Of a stretch of 64,000 nucleotides of DNA, positions 1-13,000 are shown in pieces (the stretch's first letter is position 1; every line of letters starts with the position of its first letter). The translations under genes were made by a program, and so were the position numbers. Under the pieces are notes generated by a model. The model had not been told where the DNA came from, ran no database searches, and was given only the letters and a program-made list of their open reading frames with translations. The stretch comes from Cinclus cinclus. Taxonomy: Eukaryota > Chordata > Aves > Passeriformes > Cinclidae. Location of the stretch: positions 31,196,654 to 31,260,653 of the forward strand of contig NC_085052.1 in NCBI RefSeq assembly GCF_963662255.1. The letters are read 5' to 3'.

Positions 1-977
1 CTGTTTTCCACAGGGGGACACGAGCCCCTTCTGTGATATTTGTGTTCCTCACTGGCTTGGAGGGAAGCCTAGAGAAACTCCCCCAGGTGGAAATCTGCCC
101 TAGCTGAGGGAAAAGTATAATTAACATTAAGGCTTTTAACTTCCTTCCACCAGAGAGACAAAGAAAACCCCAGGATCATTTATGAGTCCTGTATATGCAT
201 ATTTGCAGAGGGGCACACGTATGCCTCTGATGTTTGCCAGCTCTGAACCAATTTATAATAATTGTACTTTACAGAGTGGAAGGGCTGGGCTGGTACTTGG
301 TGTTATGGCATACTGGAATTTCTCCCAGCCTGTTGACATGTACAATTGAATCTTATTTTCCATTCCTGCTCCTGCTGTGAAAAATAAGCCTTAAAAACAT
401 TTACTGAAGTGCAGAGTGATGCAGCAGTGTCCGCCCACATTTCCAACCTGAGCCAGAGCCAGTGAGAGATGTGAGCTGGCCCTTCCATTTCCACACTTAT
501 TGAGGGGGTTATAAGACAGCAACACAGGAGTCAATATTAAGTGCTACTTTGCAAAAGAGTGGGGAGGAATCACATCAGGAAGATTTACACATCTATCTCT
601 GAGTGGCCCTGCCTTGCCATGCAGATGGAGCTGGGTAACAGTACATCTCCTTCTTCCTGAAGTCATAAATAGCATCCCTGAATGCAAGTGCATATCCCAC
701 TCATCTTACACTTCATTTTTAGGCTACAAATAGATGTAAAACCAAGGTTTCTGTTTAGTTACACTGTTAATATTATTTCTGCATCTGCTTAATATGAACA
801 ACATTTTTACTACCTTTTGTGTTAGATTTTCCTGTAGAAAAAAAAAAATATTTTTACTGTGTTCTGAATTAAATTTTCATGCCTTTTCAGCCTGCATACA
901 TTTTTTTTTTAGTCAAGGGTGATTCTGGAATTATTAAGGAGTCATTAAAAATTATGATTAATCAATTTTATTACAAT
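1..977. other. unannotated AT-rich unique sequence
   Basis: I see no gene or recognisable repeat. There is a short A tract near 838-848 and a T run near 901-910. Open frames on either strand are under 65 codons and match nothing I know. Confidence 0.6.
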
Positions 978-1082
978 AGCACTTAGAAGTCCCTGCTGAG
1001 ACAGGAGACCTATTGCACTGGGCACTGTAGGGACACATAAAAGACTGAGTTTCTGCTTCAAAGAGCTGAAAATTGAACCAGA
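978..1082 (+). repeat. probable ancient amniote interspersed repeat fragment
   Basis: The stretch reads like a decayed copy of an old amniote repeat. Such copies carry a 'gcactg.gcactgta' core, then 'acacataa', then an 'aagac..' stretch, and end near 'aaagagct'. All four blocks appear here in the right order and spacing (about 1014-1069). The match is from memory of turtle, crocodile and bird genomic copies. I cannot name the family, and a hAT-, SINE- or LINE-tail origin is possible. No coding potential is visible. Confidence 0.42.
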
Positions 1083-2272
1083 AAAGACATGTTTCTCTTG
1101 GCTTCAAGGGAAACTGAATAAGGGCTTTTGCGATATTCTTGAGCAAGCTGGAAGTCCCATGTTTCATTCAAGCCTTTTCTTTTTAATTCCACTGCTTCAT
1201 AAAAAGTATATAATGAATGAAGCTGTATTGAATTTTCAGTTAAAAGAATCTCAGCCTGCCTCTGCTCTGTCTCCCCACAGCCTGCTCCTTTTGCTCTCTT
1301 CATTCTTCCTGTGCAGGAGCTGTACAACAGCCCTGTGTTCACTGTTCTGCAAACCTTTTCAAACAGTTACATTTGTGTCTTCTCATCACATTTCTAATAT
1401 TGAATTTTCACGTTTCAAAAGCCATTTTACTTCTCATTTTTGTTAGCTCTGTAGTTATGTGAAAATACTCCAAACTTTCAAAGTAGCAAAGAAAAGGAGC
1501 AAGAAGGGAATGGCCTCCCCTATGTTGTTCTCCTCTCTATCAGCTCTGTTAGCAGAGGAGTTACCAAAATGCTGCACGAGAACTGCAATGGTTAAAGACT
1601 ATGCTCTCTCTTACACTAACCTTGATCCAGTTTTTCTTCATTGTGCAACAAGAGGAGAAAAAAGGAAGGGAGCAGAGCTGAAGGTTATTGCCTCTGCTGA
1701 TTCAAAGGCAGAGAGAAATCTTCCTTGGGAGACAAAGTAGAATAGCAAGCTACCAAGTTCACAAAGTAAATCTTCCTTTGTGCTTGGGTTTAGCCTTATG
1801 CTTCAGAGGCTCCTGCTCTGCATCTGGCGAGTCGTCCCTCTCAGCTCTCTCCCACCAGCCTCAGCAGCTGGGAAGAGGCTGGAATGAGAAGGAAAGGAGA
1901 TGCTATATGTGGGGGGCAGCCCCAGAGGGTGCCAGGCAAACTTTGAAGTGACTGATTAGTGCAGACGGTGACAGAACAAGTTCCAGCCAAGTGTGATTGC
2001 TGCTAAGAAGAAATGGCCTTGTTTTAACTTGGCTATTGTTCCCTGATAATCTTTGAAAATGGAGTGGAATTCGAAGCAGTATTGGTCTGAGCATTAATCT
2101 GAGCACAGTGGTTCCTTGCAACTTGCTCTGATATCCAGTGCCTTTAATCTTACTGTAAATTTTGATTTGATTTTTTTCTATGATATACCTCCCCACGGAG
2201 ATGGACAAAGGACAGCTGAGGGAAACTGCCCAGACCAGTTAAGTATTGGAGGATCTGCTTGAAGCCATTGTG
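1083..2272. other. unannotated unique sequence
   Basis: Mixed composition with pyrimidine-rich patches. Frames up to about 100 codons occur on both strands, but they overlap each other and show no domain, signal peptide or codon pattern worth calling. I see no repeat family. Confidence 0.55.
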
Positions 2273-2312
2273 AAAAAAAAAAAAAAAACAAACAAAAAAA
2301 AAAAAAAAAAAA
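2273..2312 (+). repeat. A-rich simple repeat
   Basis: Two long A runs are separated by a short 'caaacaa' segment, and the tract ends directly in CCC. It may be a decayed retroposon tail or plain slippage. The upstream 100 bases show no recognisable retroposon body. Confidence 0.85.
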
Positions 2313-5300
2313 CCCAAGAAACCCCCACAGCTTCAGCTTCTCAGGCTCTGTAATCTGTTTTCTCTTATGAATAATCGGATGATGGTTTTAAATTGAGTAA
2401 AACAAGTGGCCCGATCACCTTCTGAAAATGAACTACTGAACAGGAACACAATCTCTCCCGTGGATTTCTGCAGATGACAACCGAGCTCCCTGCAGTCTCT
2501 CTCTGACTCAAAACCCTGTTATTTAGTTTTCTGTGGAATCTGGTGAATTACATTAGCTGACTCCGAATCCATCAGGATTCCTTCTGTCTGCTCAAGGCTT
2601 TCTGGGTGTGACTGGCATCTCCCCCTCCAAGAGTGAGGTGTCACAGTGCCAAGGCAGTTGCAGGGCTCGTGATGCTCTCTCAGGAAGACGAGGACTGCGT
2701 GCTCCAAACCACGGACTGGGAGCCAGCTCCTTCCCCACATTCCTTGCTGTCAACATTTTCCTGCTTCTCCTGGGGGAGGAAAGCTGCAGCCTTCCATGTG
2801 AAACTGTGCCAGGCTCTGGCAGAACTTGTCCCAGCTTGCCCTCAGCTGGGTAATGCTGCCCAGTGGCAGAAATGTGGCTGTGCCCCTCTTCCCTTTGATT
2901 TGGCACATGCTGTTAACAGCCTTGTCTTTTACTCAGTCTAGTGAAAACTTCAGTTCAGTTGGGTTCTGCCACTTCAGTGCTTTCTTGGGAAATACAACCA
3001 GGCAGCTTCTTGCCAGCTGCTCAACAATGGAGCCAAATGCAGCCTCTGAAAATATTTTAGACTGTGTACGTTTCTTCCCCATCCAAAAATGTTAGCAACG
3101 TAAAAAAAAAAAAAATTAAAACCTTTGTAAATTGAATTATGCTGCTGTGATAAATTTGTAACTTTCTATTTTCATTCTGTATAATTTCAAAACAATGAGC
3201 AATTCTTTAATGGCAAATTAATTGGAATCTTTCAACACTTTTAAAACGCTTTCACTGTTTTTCTCCCTCCTGTATCAGGAATTTTATTATAATTGAAATT
3301 TCCCACATGTGTAGGGTGAATTTACATGTCCTTTTCAAAAACAAAAGGCAAAAAACCGAGTGGGAATATTTCTTACTGACAATCACTCCTGGGGTGAATT
3401 TGTTACTGTTATGCCTATGGATTATTTAGGAACTAGCTCAACAGGAAGGAGGACTGCTCCTAGCAGCTTAGTCAAATTGGCAGCAGCTGAAGCTTGCAGA
3501 GGAGCCCTTGGTACCAGGGTCCTGGGCAGGGGTAGAGAGCCATCTCTGTGCCCTGAACACGTCTGCAGCTCTGCTCTCCTGTCCTGGGGTCTCATCAAGG
3601 CACTCCAGGTAGCTGAAGTGTCAGCAATGGTACATTCAACAGCAAGTTTTAATAAACAGGGCAGTTCAAGATGTCTGGATTAAACCTGAAGCCAAGGTGA
3701 AAGCAGGAGGTGTCTTTCAGGCACAGATGCAGGAGTTTTACAGAGGAAGAAAAAACAATAAGCATAACAGGAAGAGTGGATTATTTTGTTCATTTCTCTG
3801 ATGCCTTAGAGTCTCTGTGTTCTGCTGTTTGCACGCTCTTGGTGCATGCCTCCAGTTAAATTTTCATGGTACTCCTCTCCCCACTTAGCCCCTGCTGTGT
3901 TGCCTTGCCCTGTAGCACCAGGCAACAAAACTTAATAATGGAGCAAACACAGCAATCACTTTAAACTAATGCTGCCCCTCTTTCATTATTCAGTGAGTTA
4001 CATCCTGGGGTGCTGACGAGGGTGGTCTTGGAAGTAAATTTAAATGCATATTTACGTAAAATACACAGCCCGTGTGTATGTAAGTTAATCATTTCAGTGC
4101 TCTTCTTCTGTGCACTCAGTTCTCCTCTTCGGAGAAAAAAGCCCTCATTCAGTGAGGACATGAATAGAAGGAAGAGGACACAAATACAAATTCTTGAAGA
4201 AGAACTTTATACACATAATATATATTTTTAAGCTCAGCTTCTTGCATTTTTGGAAGGTTTGCGTCAACCTTATGCTTAATATTGCCTTAATTTACAACTG
4301 CACTTTGTAATATTATTCTACCTTCAAAAACAAAGTATCCTGAGGGTGAGTTAAATCAAGGTAGTGCTTTTATGGTTTGGTGAAATATTTATAATTAGTT
4401 GGTGTCACGATTTAAGAAAGCAGCAAGACATTCCTAGTGTTTTTTTTTTCTTTCTTCACACAAATACTGAGAGAATGAGTGTGAATGGCAGAGCTGGCAA
4501 AATATTGAGCTTTCAAATGAACACAGTAATGAAATAAACAGGCAAGATGATCACAGTATGAAGACATACTGATCATTCCCTTGGCATGTGTGGATTTAGT
4601 ACTAATTATTTATGATACTTCGTACTGTGATAATGAATGTTCTTTGGTATGCTTTGGAAAGCTAATGAAGTTCTACTGCCAGATTCTGACACCTTTCTTT
4701 TTAATTATCTAGCAGTTGTCATGCACATGGGCTCCATGATTTAAGAAGGAGTACCATGTCTATCAACATGGAAAAGAGGAAGAGACTTTGGCTGTTCAAA
4801 AATTTGGACAAATACATGACATAGGACAATCTGGTTCAAAGTAAGGGTTTTCACTGATGTTCCTTGAAAGCAAGGAATAGATCTATTTTGATTCAAGAGA
4901 AGTCTTGCTGGAAGAGTTAATCAAAAAGAGCTCCAGCAGAGGACACAAAAGCATTTAGAAGAGGCACAATGAATTTTGACTGCCTTTGAATCTATTTATC
5001 AAAGCCGTAGCTGTTTCCATTTCAGCGCAGGTGGAACAATAATAAATATCGAACAAAGCAACTCAATCTGTATTCAGAGCATTTCAATACATGGAAAGTT
5101 AACTGCAAAAAGAAAGCAAGCTTGTGGAGTCAGACCTATTGACTCCTGCTACTTCTATTCCTTATTGAAAATGAGTGGTGAATGGTGCACAAAGATCTGC
5201 AAGATATTTACATTATTGCCATTAACATATAACAAGAAGTGCATTCACTAATGTGATTTTATTATTTAACAGAATCAATAATCTTTTACATCACAGGAAC

Positions 5301-6003
5301 CTAATTCAGCTGTAAACCTTGTCACTTTCTTTCATTTTAAGTGACTAACTTTACATGTCAAATTTCAGGCTCAGTAGGGCCATGTTATTTTTCTACCTGC
5401 CACTTATCCCTCTAGGAGGGACTTTTTTGCCATGAACCCTGTATGATTAGAAACTGCTCCTTCTGTGGAGGACAGGCAGCAGGAAGACTCCAGTTTCAAG
5501 TGGAGAGCTCTGGCTGACACAGGTGCCATCCCCTGTGAGCAGGCAAGTGTGGCACCAGTGACTCTTTCTGGCAGTCCTCGTTCACCATCTTTTCAGGATC
5601 ACAGTGTCTGCACACCCTTCCCCCCTTGGATTTTTCTCCCCCTGACACTACAGTAGAAACTTATAGAAAAATCACTGGAGAGAATTCCACTTGCCTCAGG
5701 CAGGGCACAGCTGAGGCTGATGCCTGCCAGGCACTCAGCAGAGACTGTCCTAAAGAACTCTTCTTTAGAGGCAGCCTGGGGTCTGCATAATGCCTACTTC
5801 AGCCACAAATCCAAAGCAGATCCTTGATGACACAAAGGGGAAAAAAAAAGAACAAGGACTGGATATACTGGATCATTATAAAATGCAGTTAAACACCTAA
5901 AGGACATAATCAGATCACTGACAAAAATAACTAATGTTCAGCAGTTCGCTGCTGCTGCTGTCTGGACAAAAACCAAACCACAACAGCTCTCGCCCCACCC
6001 CTC
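2313..6003. other. unannotated unique sequence
   Basis: I find no gene, RNA or interspersed repeat here. Small simple tracts include about 13 A near 3103, about 10 T near 4440 and (GCT)4 at 5948-5960. The segment around 3150-3310 is AT-rich with several AATTA/TAAT cores, but I cannot judge conservation from one sequence. Confidence 0.55.
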
Positions 6004-6027
6004 AAAAAAAAAAAAAAAAAAAAAAAA
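6004..6027 (+). repeat. poly(A) tract, 24 bases
   Basis: An uninterrupted A homopolymer preceded by C-rich sequence and followed by 'gccc'. There is no clear retrocopy body or flanking direct repeat. I treat it as a simple repeat. Confidence 0.9.
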
Positions 6028-9000
6028 GCCCAAACCAAAATACGCTACCTCTCCCTCAAGACAACTTAATCCAAAACTGTAGTGTAGATCTGGACAGATC
6101 TAAAGTGTTCTGAGACCGATGGCAGAAACTTCATTGTCTTCAGATTGTCTTCAATGCCTCCTCTGGCTTTTGGGTCAAGTCAGCCAGTCTAAATGAGTCG
6201 TTTATCTCCATGATTAGTGCCTTTCAGCAGATGATAAAAAATTCGGTCTCTCTCTTTGGTCTTGAAATTTCCAAGGCTTACGAGTTTTATCTGATTTCAC
6301 CTGAGTATTCAGCAAACAGCTTGGCACATCACTGTTTGCTTTTGGTGATTTGATCTGTCCTTTGGGCAGCCGTTCAGGTGATTTTTTTCATTTCAGATGT
6401 CCTCATTCACAGTACACTGCAGCACTTGCTCAAAACTGGTTCAGACCCTGAGAGCAAAGCAAAGCAGTGGATTTTAATTTTGAGTTGCAGCTGCTGTTGT
6501 CAAAGTTCAGTGCATTAAGCATGGATTTCACTTTTACTGCTCTCTCACAACACCAGGAGCTACATTAACTACAAAACACATGCGCTTTAAGTAAGTAAAG
6601 TAATGGAGAAATATATTGTTCTTGTTATTTGAAATGTCGCACAAGATCTCGGGCTCATTTCAGTAGCACAATGAAAGCAAGCTGCAGTTCCCACAAAGGC
6701 ATAGTTAGGGATGCTTAAAGTGAATAGATGAAATGTTCTTTTGTTTTCTTTTGCTGTTGCTTCAAAGCAACACAGCAAACAACTGCCTCCATGTTGTAGT
6801 TATGAAGTAATGAAGCATTTTTCTCACTGCCTTCCATTTTGGGGAGTTTGGGAGAGAAGATATGATGATCCCTTGCCTCCTTTGCAGCCATATCCCCTCT
6901 ATTCAAATTGACCAGCTCTGTATCATCTTTTACTCATCTATTTTCTCAGCTCAGAAGCCATTACACTGCAACTAACTACCATATTAAACTGTAACTTGAA
7001 TAAAATGGGAAGTGGGAAATGGAATGGGTTGGAGAAGAGCCCACAGTCTCTGCAAAGGATGACTTGGACATCAAATGGACACATGTTGAAGTGTAAGTTC
7101 CCCAGCTGGCTAACTCAGAAAGAAAGGGTGGTGCTGCTCACCCCTGTGAGGCTGCCATGAGTAAAGATGTGCAGGCTGTAATCTCAGCCTCTGCTCGCTT
7201 CCCATCCTCCCCCAAATGCTTCTGCTCCCATTAGCTAAGTTTTTTGTCATTCCTACTCTACTTCTGGAGGGCTCTTCTCACCCATTTCATTCCCTAGCTC
7301 TGTCATTGAATAGGTGAGACAATGCCTGAGAGAGCCTTGGTGCCAGGCTGGCAGAAAGGAGGAGGGAACATTGGTGTTGCTATGGAGCAATGTGAAGGTT
7401 ACTTCAATCCCTTTAGTATCATTTTGGCTGCAAAAACATTGCAGGGGAAAGCTGCAATAATCCTATTATTTCTTCTATTTTTTCCACCCTTGACTTTAAA
7501 AAAATAAGTTCTCTAGGAAAACACTGAAACATTACAGAGCAATAACATAAAGTGTTGTGAAGCTCATCCTGTATATCTGAGTGCTCTGTTCCACAGACAT
7601 ACTCAGTACATCTCTTTCTGTGTCCATCTCTACAACCAGAGTTATAATACAAATCAAAAGTTGTTCAGCTCCAGCCATCTCTAGGCACCATATTTCAGAG
7701 ATGAATATTATGGAAACCATTTCCAAGTTTAAAGTGTCATCCTGAGCATTTCAGCCCTGGCGGATTCCTATGTTGCCAAAAAAAAACCCACCCAAACAAA
7801 CACTATTCGAACAGCTGGCTACAAATGATGAATTGATGTTATCACATTAACAAGCAGAGATATGTAATACAATTATAGTTCTTTTTACATCTTGTTAAAG
7901 AGGCTTTTAAGGCATCAAAACAACTCCCAATAAGCAGATGTTCATGATATAAAAGAGAAAACATTTTTGTTCTTGTCACCCTTACTGGAAGTCTCAGACC
8001 AAAAGGCAAGTAATGAATATAGAAGGTAGAACCACACAAGTGAACTGTGGCATTCACAAATTCCTCCATCATTTCTAAACTAAGTCTTCAACCTTGTCTG
8101 CCACTGCAAGAAGTTTCCTCGGTTGCAGTGGAGGCTTCACCAGTGTGCCCAGTGCAGCTCATGCTCAGGATTTAGGCACAGAGTGCAGTCAAACAGGAAA
8201 CACAAGCACGCGTGAATGATCACTCCTAAATCAATTAACTCAATGATTAGCTTAATAAGATATAGAGGTTGGCCAGATATGAAACAGTCCTGTGCTCCCA
8301 CTTACAGAGACTTCTCATCTCCACTTATTGACCTGACTGCATGAAGTACAGAAACCATCCTTCAGATTTCAGGGAACCAAAGAGAAGACTTTCTTCCTTG
8401 CGGATGATTTTGAAGACCCTTGCCGTGGGGTTGAGTTCTTGATATGTTCATGTGCATTTCTTTCAAATATGAAGGCTTATTCTCTTCTTAAGGGTTTGAA
8501 AACTTTGTTTTATTTTGTTTTGAAAGTCTGTATTTTCATGTCTTTGTTTAGCTTTTCTTTTTTTCGGAAACACTTCAGAAGCACAGTAAACCAAAACGCA
8601 CTTGAAGGCCATAACTGACTCTGAACTACAACCTCCCCTCAGCAGTGTATGGACTTCCCATGAGTGACTGCAAGAGAGCTTTCAACGAATAATCTCATCA
8701 CCCTTCACTAGCCTTTACATATTTTTCCAGAGATGGAATTCTGAATGATATTCTTTCAACCTGTTCCTGGGATTTCCTTTAATGCTGTTTGTGTACACCC
8801 TGTGGGAGTCTGTCAGTGTGCAGAAGTTTTTCACTCTCCTGCCACCTATTAGAGACAATTCTAACTGGAAAGTCATTTAGGTGACTTGAAACTGTAGAGT
8901 TGTGAGTAGAAACTGAGATGTGTCACACCTTTGCTGTGAACTGGTCTGGCTGAAATGCAGATGCAAGCAATTAGAAAAAGATACACAGGCTTAACTTCCT

Positions 9001-9907
9001 GCTTTGCTGAGTTACAGAGAACAGACAGACACATATGAAATATGAAGGATGTCTCTTTGCCAGCTTCTGAATAAATTATTAGTTACTCATCTGAATGATT
9101 GGTTTGACGCAGTTTTGGACTAGTGTCTCATGACATGTTAGGTCAAAACTGAAAATCTGATGCTCCAAAGTACTGTTGTTCAGGTTTTCAGTACAGTCCA
9201 AGGCAGAAGTTTATAGACTTTTCAAACCTGAAATTTGGTACCTTGGGATCAGGAAGTTTGTTTTATGCAAGACAGGCTTTGGAAGCCTGAATTCACAGAT
9301 AATGAGATTTGCAGAAAATGCCAGGGAATTAAACTATTCCAGAGTAGGTTTTCCATAGAATTAATAGCAGAAAATCACATTTGTGGTGTGATGCAATTGC
9401 CTCAACTGGAATCCCTCAGCGTGAGACAGATGATGCATGGAGAGAGTTGGGAGCTGCATAATGCATGAGTTGAGAAAGAATAGCTTTTGCTTAAATGTAA
9501 GGTTGAGAAAAACTGCACAAAATTTAGGAGAGAATGAAACAAGCCAAAGCTGTTTTTTAAGGCTTTACTTTTTAGATATTTCCTAACCAAATTAATACAC
9601 AGATACAAGTAAAGACGGTGTAACATGAGCCAGTGTGCATTACGAAGGCTGGCATTAAAAATGATGGCAATTCATCACTTCATGCTTCATGGCATTTCCC
9701 AGCTCAGCCTGACATTTCACATCACTGATAGAAACTGCTGCGCTCTCTGCCTGAAAAAATCTAGAACACTGTCCTCATAGATGAGGAAGGACTTTTGCTT
9801 CAGCTGCACACGTAACATCAGCATGCAGAGTCAACTTGTGTCTACCAAATAACATTTATATGTTATGGAAAGATAATCCAGGCCATACAATGAAGTATAA
9901 GCATAGC
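6028..9907. other. unannotated unique sequence
   Basis: No gene or repeat recognised. A short A tract running into CCC occurs at about 7778-7789. Open frames of 60-80 codons are scattered on both strands and look random. Confidence 0.55.
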
Positions 9908-9933
9908 TTTTTGTTTGTTTGTTTGTTTGTTTG
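9908..9933 (+). repeat. (TTTG)n microsatellite
   Basis: About six tandem TTTG units, followed by GGG and a T run. No associated element is visible. Confidence 0.9.
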
Positions 9934-12391
9934 GGTTTTTTTTCCCTTTACATTTAGGGTCATTGTCATATTATTGAATCTTTCCATTTCACTGTGATAA
10001 ATAACATCACTAGTAACAAGTTGAATGTGCAGCTGTTGCCATAAATGGGTCACTATATTGCTACTAGGAAAATATGACAGACTTAAAAGCTGAGGGTGGG
10101 GAAACACGAAATAAAACATCAGATGGTTCCAAAGGCTTTTGCAATGTTGGCCGCTCTTTCAAACACCATATGTTCAATATCATCTGTACCCACAAAAATT
10201 TCTGATACTTCAAAAGCTGTCTGCAAGCTTTGCAGCACAGATGATGTACTTTCCCTTGGTATTGCCATGGAAATGGAAAAGTTTGCAGGCAGAGTAGCAG
10301 CTCAAAATCTCAGCAAACTTGGATAGTCTTTTCTCTTCCCCTTCTTTCTCTTTCCCAGTCAAGAATAGGTATTTGTTCTCCTGCTGCTGCACGTGTAGCA
10401 AAGGAAACCTTAGATGGAGACCAAAAAGATGTATATCCTTGACAAGGACAAAGATAGACCTGATCATACTGCCCATAAAAATCTCAAAAACCTCATGAGT
10501 TAATCATATAACTGTCATGAAATATTTAACTTGCAGTCCACAGAGCTTATTCATTATCCCAGAAATAGTCAGACAAAGAGGTTACTATTCGTGTGTTTGA
10601 ATTTTGTGACAGTCCTGTGCTGTTATAAATTATTTTGACCTGGTGGATCAATGTTGCACAATGATGGCAAATAGCAACCTTGTGGGAGCACAATTTGTAA
10701 AAGCACATCTTCCAAAAGTAATGGTGTGCATGCACATATGCAGAAAGAAACTTTGGGGTGAAGGGAAGATGTCAGGGAGTTAATGAACACTTTTCCAGTG
10801 CAAGTAAAAAGACAGTAGTTCTAAACATGGATGAAAAAGAGGTTTCCACAGCAATAAGTAAAGTTGTCCCCCTCTTACTCTTTCATCACCTGAACTCTGC
10901 AAAACTGCAAGTGGCACAGGAGGTTTATATGGTAATATATGGGAGAAAAATCCTGACTGAGCAATCTGTCCTGAGCGGAGTCATAAATGTTCTGTTGCTG
11001 TGTAGTCTGCCATAATAATTCAACCTTTTTCTTCACAGTTATGACTGTTCCTTTAGCAGTGCAATAATTTTTTATTCCATCATAAATGCAGTTTTGATAA
11101 GGCAGAATACTGAAAGTATATTCATATTTATTCTATATCTTACAAGCTCTATTGGAATTCTTTAGGTTTTAGATTCGTCTCTTGCTCATGTATCCCAGAG
11201 CTTTCTTTATAGCACCAAACTTAGAAGTGACTTTTTCCTTGGGTTTCTTTCTGCTTTATGCCACTCACCATAACCATCAAAACTGAGCATGAATGACTAT
11301 GAATGACTATGAATCCCCCCCACCCCATCCCATATGGCTCAAAATGCCTTAAAAATGAATAGAATCTTTATGAGTCCTTTACAACTGGGAAAACAGAAAA
11401 CAAAGAGGAAATATTAAGCCTGTGGTCACAGAGTGAATGACAGAGTTTGGAATAAAACTCTAATTTTTCAGACCAGCAAGAAGACTTAATGAGTTCAGGA
11501 CTATGTTGTGTAAACATAACCATTGTGCTGGAGCTGGCGTGGGCACTTCTGGCAGGGCAGGCTTTCATCAGCACTAGACCTCCTCTCCAATGCACAATCT
11601 GTGTGTTGGACCCAGTACTGGATAACAAACACTGTAGTTCATCTCCCATGCCTTGCCCACTTGCATGAATTTTACAAAAAACATGTTTATACTGTGATCA
11701 ATATTTGCAGAGCTGGTTACAGAATAGGCAAGCATTAAAATATGCTAGGTAAAATAGAGGGATAAATATGGGGGTGAAAAGGAAAGAAAATTAAATGGTT
11801 AGGAGAAGGTAATTTTTTAGAAAGAAGTTCAGATGTTTTACTTACATTTGTAATTTTTAGACTGTTATTTATTGTGCCATAGTTAATCTTGGCCAGCATA
11901 GATGTCTATACATACTTCATGCCTGGAACTGAGAACACCAGTGCCCCTCTCTGCGATGATTTAAATCTGCCAGTGTTTGCCTTCATGAGTGAACTTTCAT
12001 AGCACAAAGGGGATATCTGCAGGAGGATGTTTGTCTTACTTGAGATAGCTTTGGGAAAGTCAAAAAAGGATGGCCCAGCTGAGTCAGATCTGATAGGGAC
12101 ATGGAAGAAAATAATGGAAGGTGTCTTTATTCAGGGCTTTCTCACAAAGGCATATATTAAAAACTAACAGTAATAATAACAAAAAGAGAGGGAGATTGGT
12201 CCAAAACAAGAGGGAGCAATAGAAGAGGAAATAGTCCTGTGCTTTGCACTTGAATTCTGCAATGGTCAGGACTCATAAGAAGTATATCCTTGGTCATTAA
12301 CTTTTATGAAGTGCTGATTTCCCTTTTGGCTTCCACCCGTCCATCAGCCCTGCAGCGAGGGCTGCCATTCTCACACAGCTGAGCCGAGCAA
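9934..12391. other. unannotated unique sequence
   Basis: No gene recognised. A short tandem repeat of the 10-base unit 'tgaatgacta', about 2.5 copies, lies at about 11290-11314 and runs into a C-rich stretch. All frames are short and unremarkable. Confidence 0.55.
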
Positions 12392-13000
12392 TTGCTCAGT
12401 GTGATCCTCCAGCACAACATTTCCTCACTACCAACCTCTCCCCATCCACCTAACAGCTCCGAGACAGCCGCTCTCCGTCTGGCTGAACAGCCACTAATGG
12501 CCCAACTGCTCTTAGGAAGACATAGCAGGTTTTTGTGCCAAGACTTTCAATGCTGCTGTTGTGCTCAGCTTGGGTACACGGTTCACTGCAAAGCCAGCAC
12601 GAAGCATTTGGGTGCTCCCAAAGACATTCTTCTTCCCTTTCCTTGTCCATGCAGCTTCTTTACTCGCTATGAGCCGCCTGAGCCTTGTGTATACAGCACT
12701 CTGAAAAGTGCAAGTCAGGGCTGGTGGAGGTCTCTAGGGCTATTTAGAACGGTTACTTTGTTGGTTTTCAGCAAACAAAACAGATCTGAGATGAGAAATC
12801 TAAGACCATCCCATGTTAGGTGTTTTCTGCTTTTCGCAGAAGGGCACAGGTGGGTCCGAGGACTAAGTTGCAGCAGTATATATCACAATTTCCTTCATAA
12901 CCTCACCATTTTTCCACAATTTGCACAAAGTATCAGACTGAAAAAGTTTCATTCTATGTGCTTTGTAAACGATCAGGGAAAGAAAAGGATATTCCTGTAA
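12392..13000 (+). other. 202-codon open frame, probably fortuitous
   Basis: This is one of the two longest frames in the window. Its translation has no recognisable domain. It is rich in Cys, Ser, Phe and Leu, with a run of four Cys about residues 54-57, and there is no clear signal peptide or membrane segment. The local DNA is somewhat GC-richer than its surroundings, which lowers the stop frequency. An acceptor-like pyrimidine tract ending in 'catgcag' lies inside the frame near 12625-12655, which does not fit a simple coding reading. It could be an unrecognised lineage-specific exon, but chance is more likely. Confidence 0.12.
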
